Shown: in pieces, positions 13,513-21,803 of the stretch
Numbering within the stretch: the first letter of the stretch is position 1
Layout: each line of letters opens with the position of its first letter
From: Gloeobacter kilaueensis JS1
GTDB lineage: Bacteria > Cyanobacteriota > Cyanobacteriia > Gloeobacterales > Gloeobacteraceae
DNA length: 64,000 bases
Reading direction: 5' to 3'
Assembly: GCF_000484535.1 (NCBI RefSeq)
Contig: NC_022600.1
Location: forward strand, 124,001 to 188,000
Program-made: the position numbers and the translations under genes
The notes under the pieces: model-generated
The model's database searches: none
Told to the model about the DNA's origin: nothing
Seen by the model: the letters and a program-made list of their open reading frames with translations, nothing else

Positions 13513-14172
13513 TTATTTGGAGGCAGTCGTCTGTTCGGTCTTGGCTCTGGCAGCGGCGCGCTTCTCGGAGCGCTCGTCCATAAAGTGGCGGACGGTGCCA
13601 AAAAGCACGATCGCCACCACCAGCAGGATGAGCCCCCAGATACCGAGCTTTTCGACGTATTCGAGCACGACATTGCCGAAGAGATAGGCGGCGGTGCCGA
13701 TCGCCGAAGCCCAGGCAATCGCCCCCAGGCTGTTGAAGAGGACGAACTTGGGCCAGGGCATCCGGGTCATCCCGGCGAGGGGGCCGGCGAGGATGCGCAG
13801 CAGCACGATGAAGCGACCGACAAACACCGCCCAGGCACTGTTTTTTAAGAACGCTGCCTCGGCGCGGTCAAATTTTTCTTGGGTGAGGCCAAAGCGGCGA
13901 CCGAACCTGAGCACCAGATCGCGGCCAAAGCGCCGACCGATAAAGTAACCCATGTTGTCGCCCAGCACCGCGCCGCCGATGGCTGAGAGCAGCACCAGCG
14001 GAAAGGAGAGCGAACCACTCGCAGCAAACACCCCCGCCAGGATGAGCGTCGTCTCGCCCGGCAGGGGAATACCTGCGTTTTCTAAGAAGATGATTCCTGC
14101 GATCAGCAGATAGCTCAGCGGGCCGCTCGTCTCTAAAAACTGCTGAATGAACTGCGCCAGGTGCTCGCTCAT
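13513..14172 (-). CDS. DedA/SNARE-associated family membrane protein
   Basis: 219 aa, the typical DedA length. Conserved features: FLENAGIPLPGETTL near residue 30, GDNMGYFIGRRFGRD around residues 70-85, and FVGRFIVLLRILAGPLAGMTRM around 115-135 in shortened form (the F-x-GR-F-x-P-x-vR-x-x-x-P-x-x-A-G-like block). About five hydrophobic segments. DedA proteins are cytoplasmic membrane proteins linked to lipid scrambling, membrane potential and envelope integrity. The C-terminal 25 residues are charged (Lys/Arg/Ala-rich) and probably cytosolic. Divergent from the merR-thiD operon. Confidence 0.92.
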   Translation of the reverse strand: MSEHLAQFIQQFLETSGPLSYLLIAGIIFLENAGIPLPGETTLILAGVFAASGSLSFPLVLLSAIGGAVLGDNMGYFIGRRFGRDLVLRFGRRFGLTQEKFDRAEAAFLKNSAWAVFVGRFIVLLRILAGPLAGMTRMPWPKFVLFNSLGAIAWASAIGTAAYLFGNVVLEYVEKLGIWGLILLVVAIVLFGTVRHFMDERSEKRAAARAKTEQTTASK

Positions 14173-14320
14173 CGTGTCTATCGGTTGGAAAAGAAGTCTG
14201 CCGTCGTTCGTCGCACTTCCCTCATCTTACATGGGGCAGGCGCGCTCAACGTAGAATTTCTCCTTCTAGACTCAAGACAATTAAGCCGACAGGTTGTGCG
14301 ATTGGCGATGGCACTGTTTG

Positions 14321-14351
14321 TTGCGCTAGTTGTTTGCGAAAAACTTATACT
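14321..14351 (+). promoter_or_regulatory. MerR-type promoter with 19-bp spacer
   Basis: TTGCGC and TATACT are separated by 19 bases (14327-14345), the over-long spacing characteristic of MerR-activated promoters. The spacer contains an imperfect dyad (AGTTGTTT...GAAAAACT, 6 of 8 pairs). It lies 36 bases upstream of a gene coding a MerR-family regulator, so autoregulation is likely. Confidence 0.5.
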
Positions 14352-14386
14352 GGACGGGGAGCGGTAGAGTTAAGAAGCGACGAAAG

Positions 14387-14824
14387 ATGAGTTCGATGGA
14401 CATTCGCAAGAAGGGTTACCGCATCGGGGAGTTGGCGCACCTGGCAAAGGTCAATCCACGCACGATCGACTTTTACACCCGCGAGGGGCTGCTCGACCCA
14501 CTCGATCGCGACGATGCCCACCAGCACCGTTACTACTCGACAGCCGCCCTCGATCGGCTGTTGCTCATCAAGCATCTGCGGGGGCGGCACATGAGCCTGG
14601 CGGAGATCCGCGAGCACCTCAAAGGTATGCAGCAGCCCGAGCAGCGCGAGGTGATCCAGACGCTGCAATCGCTCTGCCAGCAGATCGATAGCCTCCACGA
14701 TCAGCTCGAGGACGTGATGCCGATTGCGGCGCGCTCGGACCGCGAGTTGCTGATGGGTATGACCGTCGAAGCGATGCAGAAGGTGGCTACCCTGACGGCG
14801 GTGCTCACGACGCTTTTGACGTGA
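14387..14824 (+). CDS. MerR-family transcriptional regulator
   Basis: 145 aa from ATG 14387; a second ATG three codons later is also possible. The N-terminal MerR winged-helix domain is clear: [20 protein letters not shown], then the GLL-P-RD wing and [24 protein letters not shown]. The C-terminal helix (about 85-145) is the dimerisation coiled coil, and no Cys-rich metal site or ligand-binding extension is seen, so the signal is unknown. The stop overlaps the thiD GTG start by four bases (GTGA), implying translational coupling. The promoter with a 19-bp spacer suggests it controls its own operon. Confidence 0.9.
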   Translation: MSSMDIRKKGYRIGELAHLAKVNPRTIDFYTREGLLDPLDRDDAHQHRYYSTAALDRLLLIKHLRGRHMSLAEIREHLKGMQQPEQREVIQTLQSLCQQIDSLHDQLEDVMPIAARSDRELLMGMTVEAMQKVATLTAVLTTLLT

Positions 14825-15621
14825 GCATCCCCCGCGCCCTCACGATCGCCGGTTCCGATTCAGGTGGTGGGGCGGGCATCCAGGCGGACCTGCGCACCTT
14901 CGCCTTCCACTGCGTTCACGGCATGTCGGCCCTCACCTGCGTCACCGCCCAGAACACCCTGGGAGTGCAGGGAGTGGTGCCCCTCGAAGCCGATTTCGTC
15001 GCCCTGCAGATCGAATCGGTACTGGGCGATATCGGCGTCGATAGCGTCAAGACCGGGATGCTCTTTGACGCGCCGATCATCCGCCGGGTAGCTCAACTGG
15101 CAGCCCAGTTGCCGCTGCCAAATCTGGTGGTCGATCCGGTGATGGTCTCGCGCACCGGTGCCCGGCTACTGGCCGATGAGGCAGTAGCTGCCCTGCGCGA
15201 CAGCCTTTTGCCCCTCGCTACCATCGTCACGCCCAACCTGCACGAGGCGCGGATCCTGAGCGGTCTCACCATCGAGACGATCGAGGATATGGCCGCTGCT
15301 GCCCAGCGCATTGCAGCCCTCGGAGCGCGCTATGTTCTTGTCAAAGGCGGAGCCCTAGGAGTGGGACGCGGCAGCGATGTCTTTTATGACGGCAAACAGA
15401 CAGTTGTGCTGGCGACGGAGACCGTCGATACACCCCACACCCACGGCACCGGCTGCACCCTCGCCGCTGCCATCGCAGCCCAGCTTGCCCTGGGGGAGCC
15501 TTTGCCCACTGCCGTCCGTCTGGCAAAAAATTACGTCACCCGCGCCCTGCACCACAGCCTCGCCATCGGCGGCGGCCAGGGTCCGGTGGGCCATTTCTGG
15601 CCTCTCATCGGGGCGAAATAG
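14821..15621 (+). CDS. thiD: Hydroxymethylpyrimidine (phosphomethylpyrimidine) kinase
   Basis: 266 aa, GTG start, usual length for ThiD. It phosphorylates HMP and HMP-phosphate in thiamine biosynthesis. The ribokinase-like fold is marked by [15 protein letters not shown] at the start, VVDPVMVS in the middle, VKGGA and [15 protein letters not shown] near the end (anion hole, catalytic Cys region). Coupled to the upstream MerR regulator, an unusual partner for a thiamine gene; no TPP riboswitch (THI box) is recognisable upstream of the pair. Confidence 0.95.
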   Translation: MSIPRALTIAGSDSGGGAGIQADLRTFAFHCVHGMSALTCVTAQNTLGVQGVVPLEADFVALQIESVLGDIGVDSVKTGMLFDAPIIRRVAQLAAQLPLPNLVVDPVMVSRTGARLLADEAVAALRDSLLPLATIVTPNLHEARILSGLTIETIEDMAAAAQRIAALGARYVLVKGGALGVGRGSDVFYDGKQTVVLATETVDTPHTHGTGCTLAAAIAAQLALGEPLPTAVRLAKNYVTRALHHSLAIGGGQGPVGHFWPLIGAK

Positions 15622-15705
15622 GATAATCAAAGCATCGCCACCGGAGCCCGCCGAATCGAAGAGCGCTTGAACAGAGCCGAGTTGCGACTCGATTAACACG
15701 GGGAG

Positions 15706-15981
15706 TTGATCGCGGAGTTGCGCGCTTCGCAACTTGCCACAGCTCAGGCCGTGCAGGTGACAAACCAGAATCTCGATCGGCTGACCAGTATCAGCGGTCG
15801 GTTCATCACCGTTGTCTCCGATGCAATCGCCGAATTTCGGGCGACGACGAACTGGCTCGATCGAGCGATCGAAGAACTGCGTGTCTCAAACGAAGAGTCA
15901 CGCGCTTCCAATCGTCGCCAGGAAGCAATCAACGACTACCTCCTGCGCCAGGAGCGACGCGACAACGACGACGAAAGCTGA
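15706..15981 (+). CDS. Small coiled-coil protein, possibly the remnant of a longer gene
   Basis: 91 aa from a TTG directly after an in-frame TAA (15694-15696). Heptad-like Leu/Ala/Glu pattern throughout and a charged C terminus suggest a coiled coil. The same frame upstream of the TAA (from about 15652) reads RRIEERLNRAELRLD, which also looks coiled-coil and typical of the N terminus of such small cyanobacterial proteins, so a nonsense mutation may have split the gene. No good ribosome-binding site precedes the TTG. Function unknown. Confidence 0.45.
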   Translation: MIAELRASQLATAQAVQVTNQNLDRLTSISGRFITVVSDAIAEFRATTNWLDRAIEELRVSNEESRASNRRQEAINDYLLRQERRDNDDES

Positions 15982-15995
15982 ACAGCAACGCGATC

Positions 15996-16026
15996 AAAAA
16001 AAGCCGCGCCCGGAGAGAGACGCGGC
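15996..16026 (-). terminator. Rho-independent terminator
   Basis: Read on the minus strand: GCCGCG, 12-base loop, CGCGGC, followed directly by seven Ts. It lies 30 bases after the stop of the exported Ser/Gly/Arg-rich protein and would end that transcript. Confidence 0.8.
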
Positions 16027-16055
16027 CTGCCCACGCAGTTATCGAAAAGTGATCG

Positions 16056-16913
16056 CTAGCGCCTGCGGCCAAAGCTCCGCGAGCGGCTACTGCCAAAGCC
16101 ACTACCGCTGGAGGAGCGGGAGCGGTTGTAGCTCGAACCGCTCGACGGATCGGAGGAGCGCAGCGTGCTGCCGCCGAAGCCCGAACCGCTCGAGCGCGTG
16201 CTATTCGAGCCCACCGGCTGACGGGTGCTCGAAGAACCGAAGCCGCTGGTAGAGCGGAAGCTGCGGCTATTGCGCTCGGCTGCCGGCAGGGAGCCCGTGC
16301 GCTGCTGGTAGCTCGTCACCGCCTGGTTGTAGGTGCTGCCGAAGCCGCCATAACCCACCAGCCCGCCGGGACTGTAGACCGGCGGCACGTAGTAGCGGGG
16401 GGCAAAAAGGGCATTGCCGATCGCCGCTCCTGCCAGTGAGGCGGCGAAGGGCGTCCAGAAGCTCGATTCCTGGCGGACGACCACCGTCTGCTGCTCGCCG
16501 GTCTGGGGATTGGTCTGAGTCTGGGCAACGTTGCGGACGTACTCGATCTTGGCATCGGGGGTCAGATAAAGGGCCGGGTTGCCGCCTTCGACCTTGAGAT
16601 AGCTTTTTTTGCCAGCCTTTACGTCGTCGTCGGTGAGCCGGGCGAGGGGCAGTTGGGCGGTGCGCAGGCTGGAGGGACTGCCGGGCGGCGTATTGAGAAG
16701 CAGCAAAGTGTACTCGCCGTTGGCGTCGTTGTAAGAAGCTTGCTGGAGGGGATACTGACCGTCAGGCAGGCGGGATTGCTCGCTGCGCTCAGCTGCGCTC
16801 TGGCGGTTGCCCGCCTCGCGGGAAGTGCTGTCGCTGCAGGCGACGGTGGTCACAGTAAGAGTGACAGCCATCAGGACGGCCAGGCTCTTGCGGAGAGAAA
16901 ATCGCGTTTGCAT
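16056..16913 (-). CDS. Exported protein with Ser/Gly/Arg-rich C terminus, unknown function
   Basis: 285 aa from the ATG at 16913; an upstream extension in the same frame overlaps the neighbouring gene and reads as non-protein. The N terminus has positive charges, a hydrophobic core and VTTVACSDS, a possible but non-canonical lipoprotein cleavage site. A middle region (about 45-175) with alternating strands contains a tyrosine/proline stretch (APRYYVPPVYSPGG) and a short Gly/Ala membrane-like segment. The last 110 residues are Ser/Gly/Arg-rich with repeated SGFGSS units. It lies 52 bases downstream of the DUF1517 gene on the same strand, so the two probably form an operon ended by the terminator at 15996-16026. 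Confidence 0.75.
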   Translation of the reverse strand: MQTRFSLRKSLAVLMAVTLTVTTVACSDSTSREAGNRQSAAERSEQSRLPDGQYPLQQASYNDANGEYTLLLLNTPPGSPSSLRTAQLPLARLTDDDVKAGKKSYLKVEGGNPALYLTPDAKIEYVRNVAQTQTNPQTGEQQTVVVRQESSFWTPFAASLAGAAIGNALFAPRYYVPPVYSPGGLVGYGGFGSTYNQAVTSYQQRTGSLPAAERNSRSFRSTSGFGSSSTRQPVGSNSTRSSGSGFGGSTLRSSDPSSGSSYNRSRSSSGSGFGSSRSRSFGRRR

Positions 16914-16965
16914 CGGTTCTTTGGTGCGGATGAAGTGAAAGGAAAGTAGAACAGGCCAGCCGCCT

Positions 16966-17571
16966 TTAGATCGGCACCAGCTCTGGAAAGTTGACCAGGA
17001 GCTGATCGGGGGTGAGTTCGTCGCCCAGTTGGGCGGGCGAAAAATGAACCTGGATCGCCCGCAGCCTGTTGCCGTAGTGCAGGTTGATGAGCGCCTGCAG
17101 ACCTTTTGAGAGCGCCTCGGCGCTGGTGAGGTCGGTCTCAAGCTCGGCAGACTCGCCCTCGTAGGCGACAGTGATCATCACCACCAGATTGCGGGTCGCC
17201 TTGAGGGTCAGGGGCTGGTCGGCTCCAGGCGGGCCAGTCTGCAGATCCGGTCCACTTAGATAGCGGCGGGCCGAGTCGGTGAACATGGCATTAAAAGCGT
17301 CGCTCGCCTGGCCCTCGTCCCAGAGCACATCGCCCTCGTTGGCCGCCGAGCGCCAGTAGCTGTCGTACTGCAGCAGCGCCTGGACAACATTCACCAGGCT
17401 GTTGCCCAGTACTTCGATGTCGCCATCGGAGGCGACGACCCGGCGGCCTTCCTGATTGAGGACGCCCAAAAGCGGGGCCACATCTTCACCGGCCAGATGG
17501 ATGAACAGGCGGCAGACCACGAAGCGGGTCCGGCCAGCCATACGGTTGAGTCGATCGCGCCAGGAGGTCAC
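16966..17571 (-). CDS. DUF1517-family protein
   Basis: 201 aa. The C-terminal half matches the DUF1517 pattern: a strand with NLVVMITVAYEG, a helix with SAEALSKGLQAL, and the closing block LRAIQVHFSP...LTPDQLLVNFPEL. DUF1517 proteins occur in cyanobacteria and plants, often membrane-tethered, without assigned function. This copy has no clear membrane segment or signal peptide, so it is shorter than many homologues. It is the first gene of a probable two-gene minus-strand operon. Confidence 0.75.
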   Translation of the reverse strand: MTSWRDRLNRMAGRTRFVVCRLFIHLAGEDVAPLLGVLNQEGRRVVASDGDIEVLGNSLVNVVQALLQYDSYWRSAANEGDVLWDEGQASDAFNAMFTDSARRYLSGPDLQTGPPGADQPLTLKATRNLVVMITVAYEGESAELETDLTSAEALSKGLQALINLHYGNRLRAIQVHFSPAQLGDELTPDQLLVNFPELVPI

Positions 17572-17697
17572 GGTCCAACCAGAAAACCTACACCTTCATG
17601 TTAGTTAATAGACAGTGCAGCGGCAATGCCCCAGAGGCAGCAATCAGGACAACCGGGGTGAACAAGAGTAAGTGGCACAGTTTCTGTTCGGGCTATG

Positions 17698-17970
17698 TTA
17701 CCTCGGCTCACAGCTGAGCCACTTCACACCCGCTGCACTGATCTCAAGGACTGTGTGGCTCTGAATAGGCTCCCAGGGTCTGACCGAGGTATCACACTCG
17801 ACGATTACATACTGCCTACCGCAGGTTCGCCAACTGGTGCAAGGGGCACGATTAGGCGGTTCGTTCCACGGCAAACAGGAGCGGCGTTGTAACTCTGCGA
17901 GAGCCTCATCGAAGGAAGCAAATCTTCCTGCTTGCGTCTCGGCGTGATTGTCATCTTCGATGATGAACAT
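17698..17970 (-). CDS. Small conserved hypothetical protein
   Basis: 90 aa from ATG 17970; a start at 18003 would add 11 residues. It begins with an acidic strand (MFIIEDDNHAE), then an amphipathic helix (FASFDEALAELQRR), a Pro/Cys-rich loop with PWNEPPNRAPCTSWRTCGR, and ends with strands EYxIVE-like and VLEISAAGVKW. The arrangement looks like a known small family of stand-alone bacterial proteins without function. Codon pattern fits real coding. Three cysteines and three tryptophans are notable for its size. Confidence 0.65.
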   Translation of the reverse strand: MFIIEDDNHAETQAGRFASFDEALAELQRRSCLPWNEPPNRAPCTSWRTCGRQYVIVECDTSVRPWEPIQSHTVLEISAAGVKWLSCEPR

Positions 17971-17979
17971 AGCAATTGG

Positions 17980-17998
17980 AGCCAGTTGTAAACTGGCT
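17980..17998. repeat. Short perfect inverted repeat before the small hypothetical gene
   Basis: AGCCAGTT and AACTGGCT flank a 3-base loop. It sits 10 bases upstream of the ATG at 17970 on the minus strand, where it could bind a regulator or mask the ribosome-binding site. Confidence 0.35.
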
Positions 17999-18160
17999 GG
18001 CATCTATGAACAGCATACGGTCTTTGGGAAACTTCTCACTGAATCGGAACTTCATTTATGGAACGAGGAGCCTGTGCATTACGGATTATCGACGTCTGAG
18101 AGACCGTCTGTGAAGACATTCTTAAGCGAGAGTCAAATCAGAACTCTGAGCTATTCTCCC

Positions 18161-18583
18161 TTAATCCTCGTCTTCTACCCAGAGACAACCCGCTTTCGAG
18201 TTTCCAAGAACGAGAATGCCGGTGTCGAAGGTCGCGCTGGTCGCTGGATTCCAGCCGTTACTTGAACTGTCTATGTCGTAATCGCCATTGGTGAAATACT
18301 GTACATGTTCTTTGTCAAAATGATTCAGGAAATTTTCTGCCAGTGCCTGGGCTCTGGCCTCTGACATGATTTTTGCATCGTAGGCCAGATCGCGGTGGAG
18401 GATGCGCTTCGCCACGGCCAGTGCCTGGGCTCTATTGATGAGTCGATAGATGTCAGGTGTGGAAATCAATCCGAATCTGGCAGCCAATTCACCGACAGTG
18501 ATGGCGTCCGATTCCAGGATGCCGCAGTGGACCACTCCGCAGTCACGGGCGGAACTGATCTGATCGCAGATGCTGCTTTTCAC
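18161..18583 (-). CDS. Conserved hypothetical protein
   Basis: 140 aa with a GTG start at 18583. The C-terminal half has a distinctive conserved look: SNGWNPATSATFDTGILVL followed by AGCLWVEDED at the very end, a pattern seen in small cyanobacterial proteins of unknown function that may act as immunity-like or inhibitor proteins (weak inference). The N-terminal third contains ITVGELAARFGLIS, which could be a degenerate helix-turn-helix. It precedes the 90-aa hypothetical gene on the same strand by about 190 bases. No partner is recognised. Confidence 0.6.
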   Translation of the reverse strand: MKSSICDQISSARDCGVVHCGILESDAITVGELAARFGLISTPDIYRLINRAQALAVAKRILHRDLAYDAKIMSEARAQALAENFLNHFDKEHVQYFTNGDYDIDSSSNGWNPATSATFDTGILVLGNSKAGCLWVEDED

Positions 18584-18621
18584 CGTTCAGCCACCGCTTT
18601 CTCGTTGTTGCTCAAAGACAG

Positions 18622-18975
18622 TCAGTCGATATATCGTTCGGTGTTTGCACCATCGAGGTGCCGGACGCGGGCCTGCGCCACAATTTCAGGTGCCATGAGC
18701 CGGGCATTGATGCCCATCCGGTTGCGCCCCGGATCGACCGGTGCCCAGTGGGAGACACAGCCACAGGTGCGGCAGCGATGGAACGCGATGGACCGGTCGT
18801 CCCACATATAGATGTCGGTAAGCGCTCCTGCCTGAAGGCGCACCTGATCCGGTGTGTAGTAGGCCCAGAGCACACCGTAGCGGCGACAGATCGAGCAGTT
18901 GCATTCGGTGATCTCGGTGGGGGGAGAGTCGATCTCCAGGCGGAGGGAGCCGCAATGACAGGCAGCCACGATCAT
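18622..18975 (-). CDS. GFA/CENP-V domain protein
   Basis: 117 aa from ATG 18975, with AAGGA six bases upstream, preferred over a GTG at 18990. The Gfa-like zinc-binding pattern is complete: CHCGSLR (first pair of cysteines), CNCSICRRYG (next set), and HRCRTCGC (last set), then WAPVDP. These beta-tent proteins bind one or two zinc ions and are often annotated as glutathione-dependent formaldehyde-activating enzymes, but most members, including this one, have no proven substrate. Confidence 0.88.
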   Translation of the reverse strand: MIVAACHCGSLRLEIDSPPTEITECNCSICRRYGVLWAYYTPDQVRLQAGALTDIYMWDDRSIAFHRCRTCGCVSHWAPVDPGRNRMGINARLMAPEIVAQARVRHLDGANTERYID

Positions 18976-19137
18976 CGCTCGTCCTTTCACACAGTCTTGC
19001 CGGAAACTCTATTGTCCGATTTTTACCGGCAGACAGGGCAATCCCGAATATCCGGTAGGGTGCTGCCCACCGTAAAATGAGCGGTGTTACCCGGCGACCA
19101 GTTGTGGCCCACTGCTGTCGCCAGGAAGGAAAATACG

Positions 19138-20445
19138 ATGATCCGCACTGCTTCCTCCATCTCCAACGAACTGCGCTCGTTTCTCGAAGCGGAGCAGGTC
19201 GTGGTCTTTGAGGATCTCGGTGCGCTGTGGCAACAGAAGTTGAGGTGCGCGGTAGAAGAGCCGGGTGCGATTGGCTGCGTCGTCTATCCGGCCAGCGAGG
19301 CAGAACTGGCGGAGGTGGTGGCCTGTGCGGCCCGCAACCGCTGGCGGATGTTGCCTGCAGGCCACAGCAGCAAGCTTGGTTGGGCCCATCCGGCCTCGGA
19401 GCTGGATCTGGTGGTGAGCACGGCGCGGCTGAATGGGTTGATCGAGCATTCGAGCGGCGATCTGACGGCGACGGCCCAGGCGGGGATTGCTTTTGGGCAA
19501 CTGCAGACCGAACTGGCGCGAGCAGGACAGTTTCTGCCCCTCGATCCGGCCTACGGCGAGGAGGCTACCCTGGGAGGGATCCTGGCCACTGCCGATGCCG
19601 GGGCGCTGCGCCACCGCTACGGCAGTCTCAGGGATCTGTGCCTGGGGGTCCGCTTCGTGCGCGCCGACGGGCAGGTGGCAAAGGCGGGGGGGCGCGTGGT
19701 CAAGAATGTCGCCGGTTACGACCTGATGAAACTGCTGGGCGGCTCCTTCGGCACGCTGGGGATCGTAAGTGAAATTACCGTGCGCCTCTATCCATTGCCC
19801 CAGGCGACAGGTACGGTGATCCTCGCTGGAACGCCAGATTGGCTGCAGCAGAGAGCCCAGAACCTCCTCGCCTCGCACCTGACGCCCATCGCCGTCGAAT
19901 TTCTCTCGCCGCGCTGGGCAAGGCGACTGGAAGTGTCAAAAGAAGCGGCTCTGCTGGTGCGCTTCGGCGGCTCGACTGCCGGGGTGGCCGAGCAGATGGG
20001 GCAACTGGTGGGCGGTACTGTTTATCAGCCCGATGCGCCGCTCTGGGAGCGCCTGCAGGCGTTGCCCTGGGAGGATTTTAGCCGGGTTGTCTGTAAAGTT
20101 GGTGTGCTTGCGGCCCAGGTGAGTACGGCAATCGCAGGCTTCGAGGCGATTGGCGAGGAGCGGGGGCTTGCGGTGTCCAGCCGGTTTGCGGCGGGGAGTG
20201 GCCACGGCTTTTTGCGCTTCGAGCCGGCTGCAGTCGAGTCTCTGGTAGAGGCGATCAGGGCGGCGCGGGCGCTCTGCCAGGAGCATCGCGGTTTTTTGAC
20301 GATTCTTGAAGCTGAGAGTACATTGAAGCGCCAGTGCGATACCTGGGGTTTTACAGGTAGTGCGCTGCCCTTGATGGGCCGGATCAAGCGCCAGTTCGAT
20401 CCAGAGGGCTTGCTCAGCCCGCACCGCTTCGTTGGAGGTCTTTGA
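19138..20445 (+). CDS. glcE: Glycolate oxidase FAD-binding subunit GlcE
   Basis: 435 aa from ATG 19138, with AGGAAGGA seven bases upstream. An FAD-binding PCMH-type domain spans about residues 40-215: VVYPASEAELAEVV, LPAGHSSKLGW, and GGRVVKNVAGYDLMKLLGGSFGTLG in shortened form, the signature of GlcE/GlcD. With GlcD and GlcF it oxidises glycolate to glyoxylate in photorespiration, passing electrons to the quinone pool. glcD is not in this window. The glcF start overlaps the stop (TGATG), so the two are translationally coupled. Confidence 0.92.
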   Translation: MIRTASSISNELRSFLEAEQVVVFEDLGALWQQKLRCAVEEPGAIGCVVYPASEAELAEVVACAARNRWRMLPAGHSSKLGWAHPASELDLVVSTARLNGLIEHSSGDLTATAQAGIAFGQLQTELARAGQFLPLDPAYGEEATLGGILATADAGALRHRYGSLRDLCLGVRFVRADGQVAKAGGRVVKNVAGYDLMKLLGGSFGTLGIVSEITVRLYPLPQATGTVILAGTPDWLQQRAQNLLASHLTPIAVEFLSPRWARRLEVSKEAALLVRFGGSTAGVAEQMGQLVGGTVYQPDAPLWERLQALPWEDFSRVVCKVGVLAAQVSTAIAGFEAIGEERGLAVSSRFAAGSGHGFLRFEPAAVESLVEAIRAARALCQEHRGFLTILEAESTLKRQCDTWGFTGSALPLMGRIKRQFDPEGLLSPHRFVGGL

Positions 20446-21803
20446 TGGACGCGCCAGCACCCGTGCCACCGGCAGCCAGTCCCTTCGACAGCGATCACCC
20501 GCCCGATCCGAAGCTGATCGACGAGTGCGTTCACTGCGGTTTCTGCCTCGCCAACTGCCCGAGTTACCGGGTGATCGGCAAAGAAATGGATTCGCCCCGA
20601 GGCCGGATCTACCTGATGGACGGGCTGAACGAAGGGCAGATCCCGCTTTCGGAGGCGACGGTCAGCCACTTCGACTCGTGCCTGGGCTGCCTCGCCTGTG
20701 TGACCACCTGCCCATCCGGCGTCAAGTACGACCGGCTGATCGCCGCCACCCGGCCCCAGATCGAAAGGCACTATCCGCGCCGGGCAGGCGATCGCCTCTT
20801 TCGCGCCTTGATCTTTAATCTGTTGCCGTATCCGAACCGGCTGCGGCCCCTGCTGGTGCCGCTGCTCGCTTACCAAAAATCGGGCCTCCGGCGGCTGGTG
20901 CGCCGGACGAAGCTACTGGATAAATTCTCCCCCCAGCTTGCGAGCATGGAGGCGATCCTGCCCGACATTCCGGCAGATGCTCTGCGCAGCAGTCTTCCCG
21001 CCCATCTGGCCGCCCAGGGCAAACAGCGCTACCGGGTGGGCATGATCACAGGCTGCGTCCAGCGGCTTTTTTTCGATCGCGTCAACCAGGCGACGGCGCG
21101 GGTATTGAGCGCCAACGGCTGTGAAGTAATTATCCCTGCCGAGCAAGGCTGCTGCGCTGCGCTACCCGAGCACCAGGGCCAGCGCTCCCAGGCCCAGACG
21201 ATGGCCCGCGCCCTGATCGACAGTTTCGAGAAAACCGGGGTCGATTACATCGTCGTCAATGCCGCCGGTTGCGGGCATACCCTCAAGGAGTACGGCCACA
21301 TCCTGGCGGACGATCCCCAATATCGCGAGCGGGCAAAGGCGTTCGCAGCAAAAGTGCGGGACGTGCAGGAATTTTTAGAAGCGGTGGGCCTCACTGCTAT
21401 CCTGCAACCGCTGGCGGATGTGCCCCTGCCGGTCGTCTACCAGGACGCCTGTCACCTGCTGCACGGCCAGCGCATCAGCCTTCAGCCGCGCCGGTTGCTG
21501 CAGCGCATTCCTGGCCTGCAGTTGCGCGAGCCGGTCGATGCCGCCCTCTGCTGCGGCAGCGCCGGAGTCTACAACCTTCTGCAACCGGAGGTGGCCGAAG
21601 AGTTGGGCCGCCAGAAAGTCGCCAATCTGCTCGCTACCGGGGCGCGGCTGATCGCTTCGCCCAATCCCGGTTGTACGCTGCAGATCAACAAGTACCTGCA
21701 ACTGCAGGGCCAGTCCATTTCTGTCTGGCACCCGATGGAGCTGTTGGATTTTGCAATCCGTGGGGTGCGTCTACCTCTGCCCGCATCGACTGGAGACACC
21801 TGA
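20445..21803 (+). CDS. glcF: Glycolate oxidase iron-sulfur subunit GlcF
   Basis: 452 aa; ATG 20445 has GGAGGT five bases upstream, inside the end of glcE. Two 4Fe-4S motifs lie near the N terminus: CVHCGFCLANCP (about 28-39) and CLGCLACVTTCP (about 79-90). The C-terminal half has two CCG domains, seen as GCCAALPEHQGQ and ALCCGSAGVYNLL, each with paired cysteines. It transfers electrons from the GlcD/GlcE flavins to quinone at the membrane. Its stop overlaps the next start (TGATG), so at least three genes are coupled. Confidence 0.94.
   Translation: MDAPAPVPPAASPFDSDHPPDPKLIDECVHCGFCLANCPSYRVIGKEMDSPRGRIYLMDGLNEGQIPLSEATVSHFDSCLGCLACVTTCPSGVKYDRLIAATRPQIERHYPRRAGDRLFRALIFNLLPYPNRLRPLLVPLLAYQKSGLRRLVRRTKLLDKFSPQLASMEAILPDIPADALRSSLPAHLAAQGKQRYRVGMITGCVQRLFFDRVNQATARVLSANGCEVIIPAEQGCCAALPEHQGQRSQAQTMARALIDSFEKTGVDYIVVNAAGCGHTLKEYGHILADDPQYRERAKAFAAKVRDVQEFLEAVGLTAILQPLADVPLPVVYQDACHLLHGQRISLQPRRLLQRIPGLQLREPVDAALCCGSAGVYNLLQPEVAEELGRQKVANLLATGARLIASPNPGCTLQINKYLQLQGQSISVWHPMELLDFAIRGVRLPLPASTGDT

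Noticed and set aside
17948-18265. 105-codon plus-strand frame
   Set aside because: Antisense to two better-supported minus-strand genes, no ribosome site and no protein-like features.
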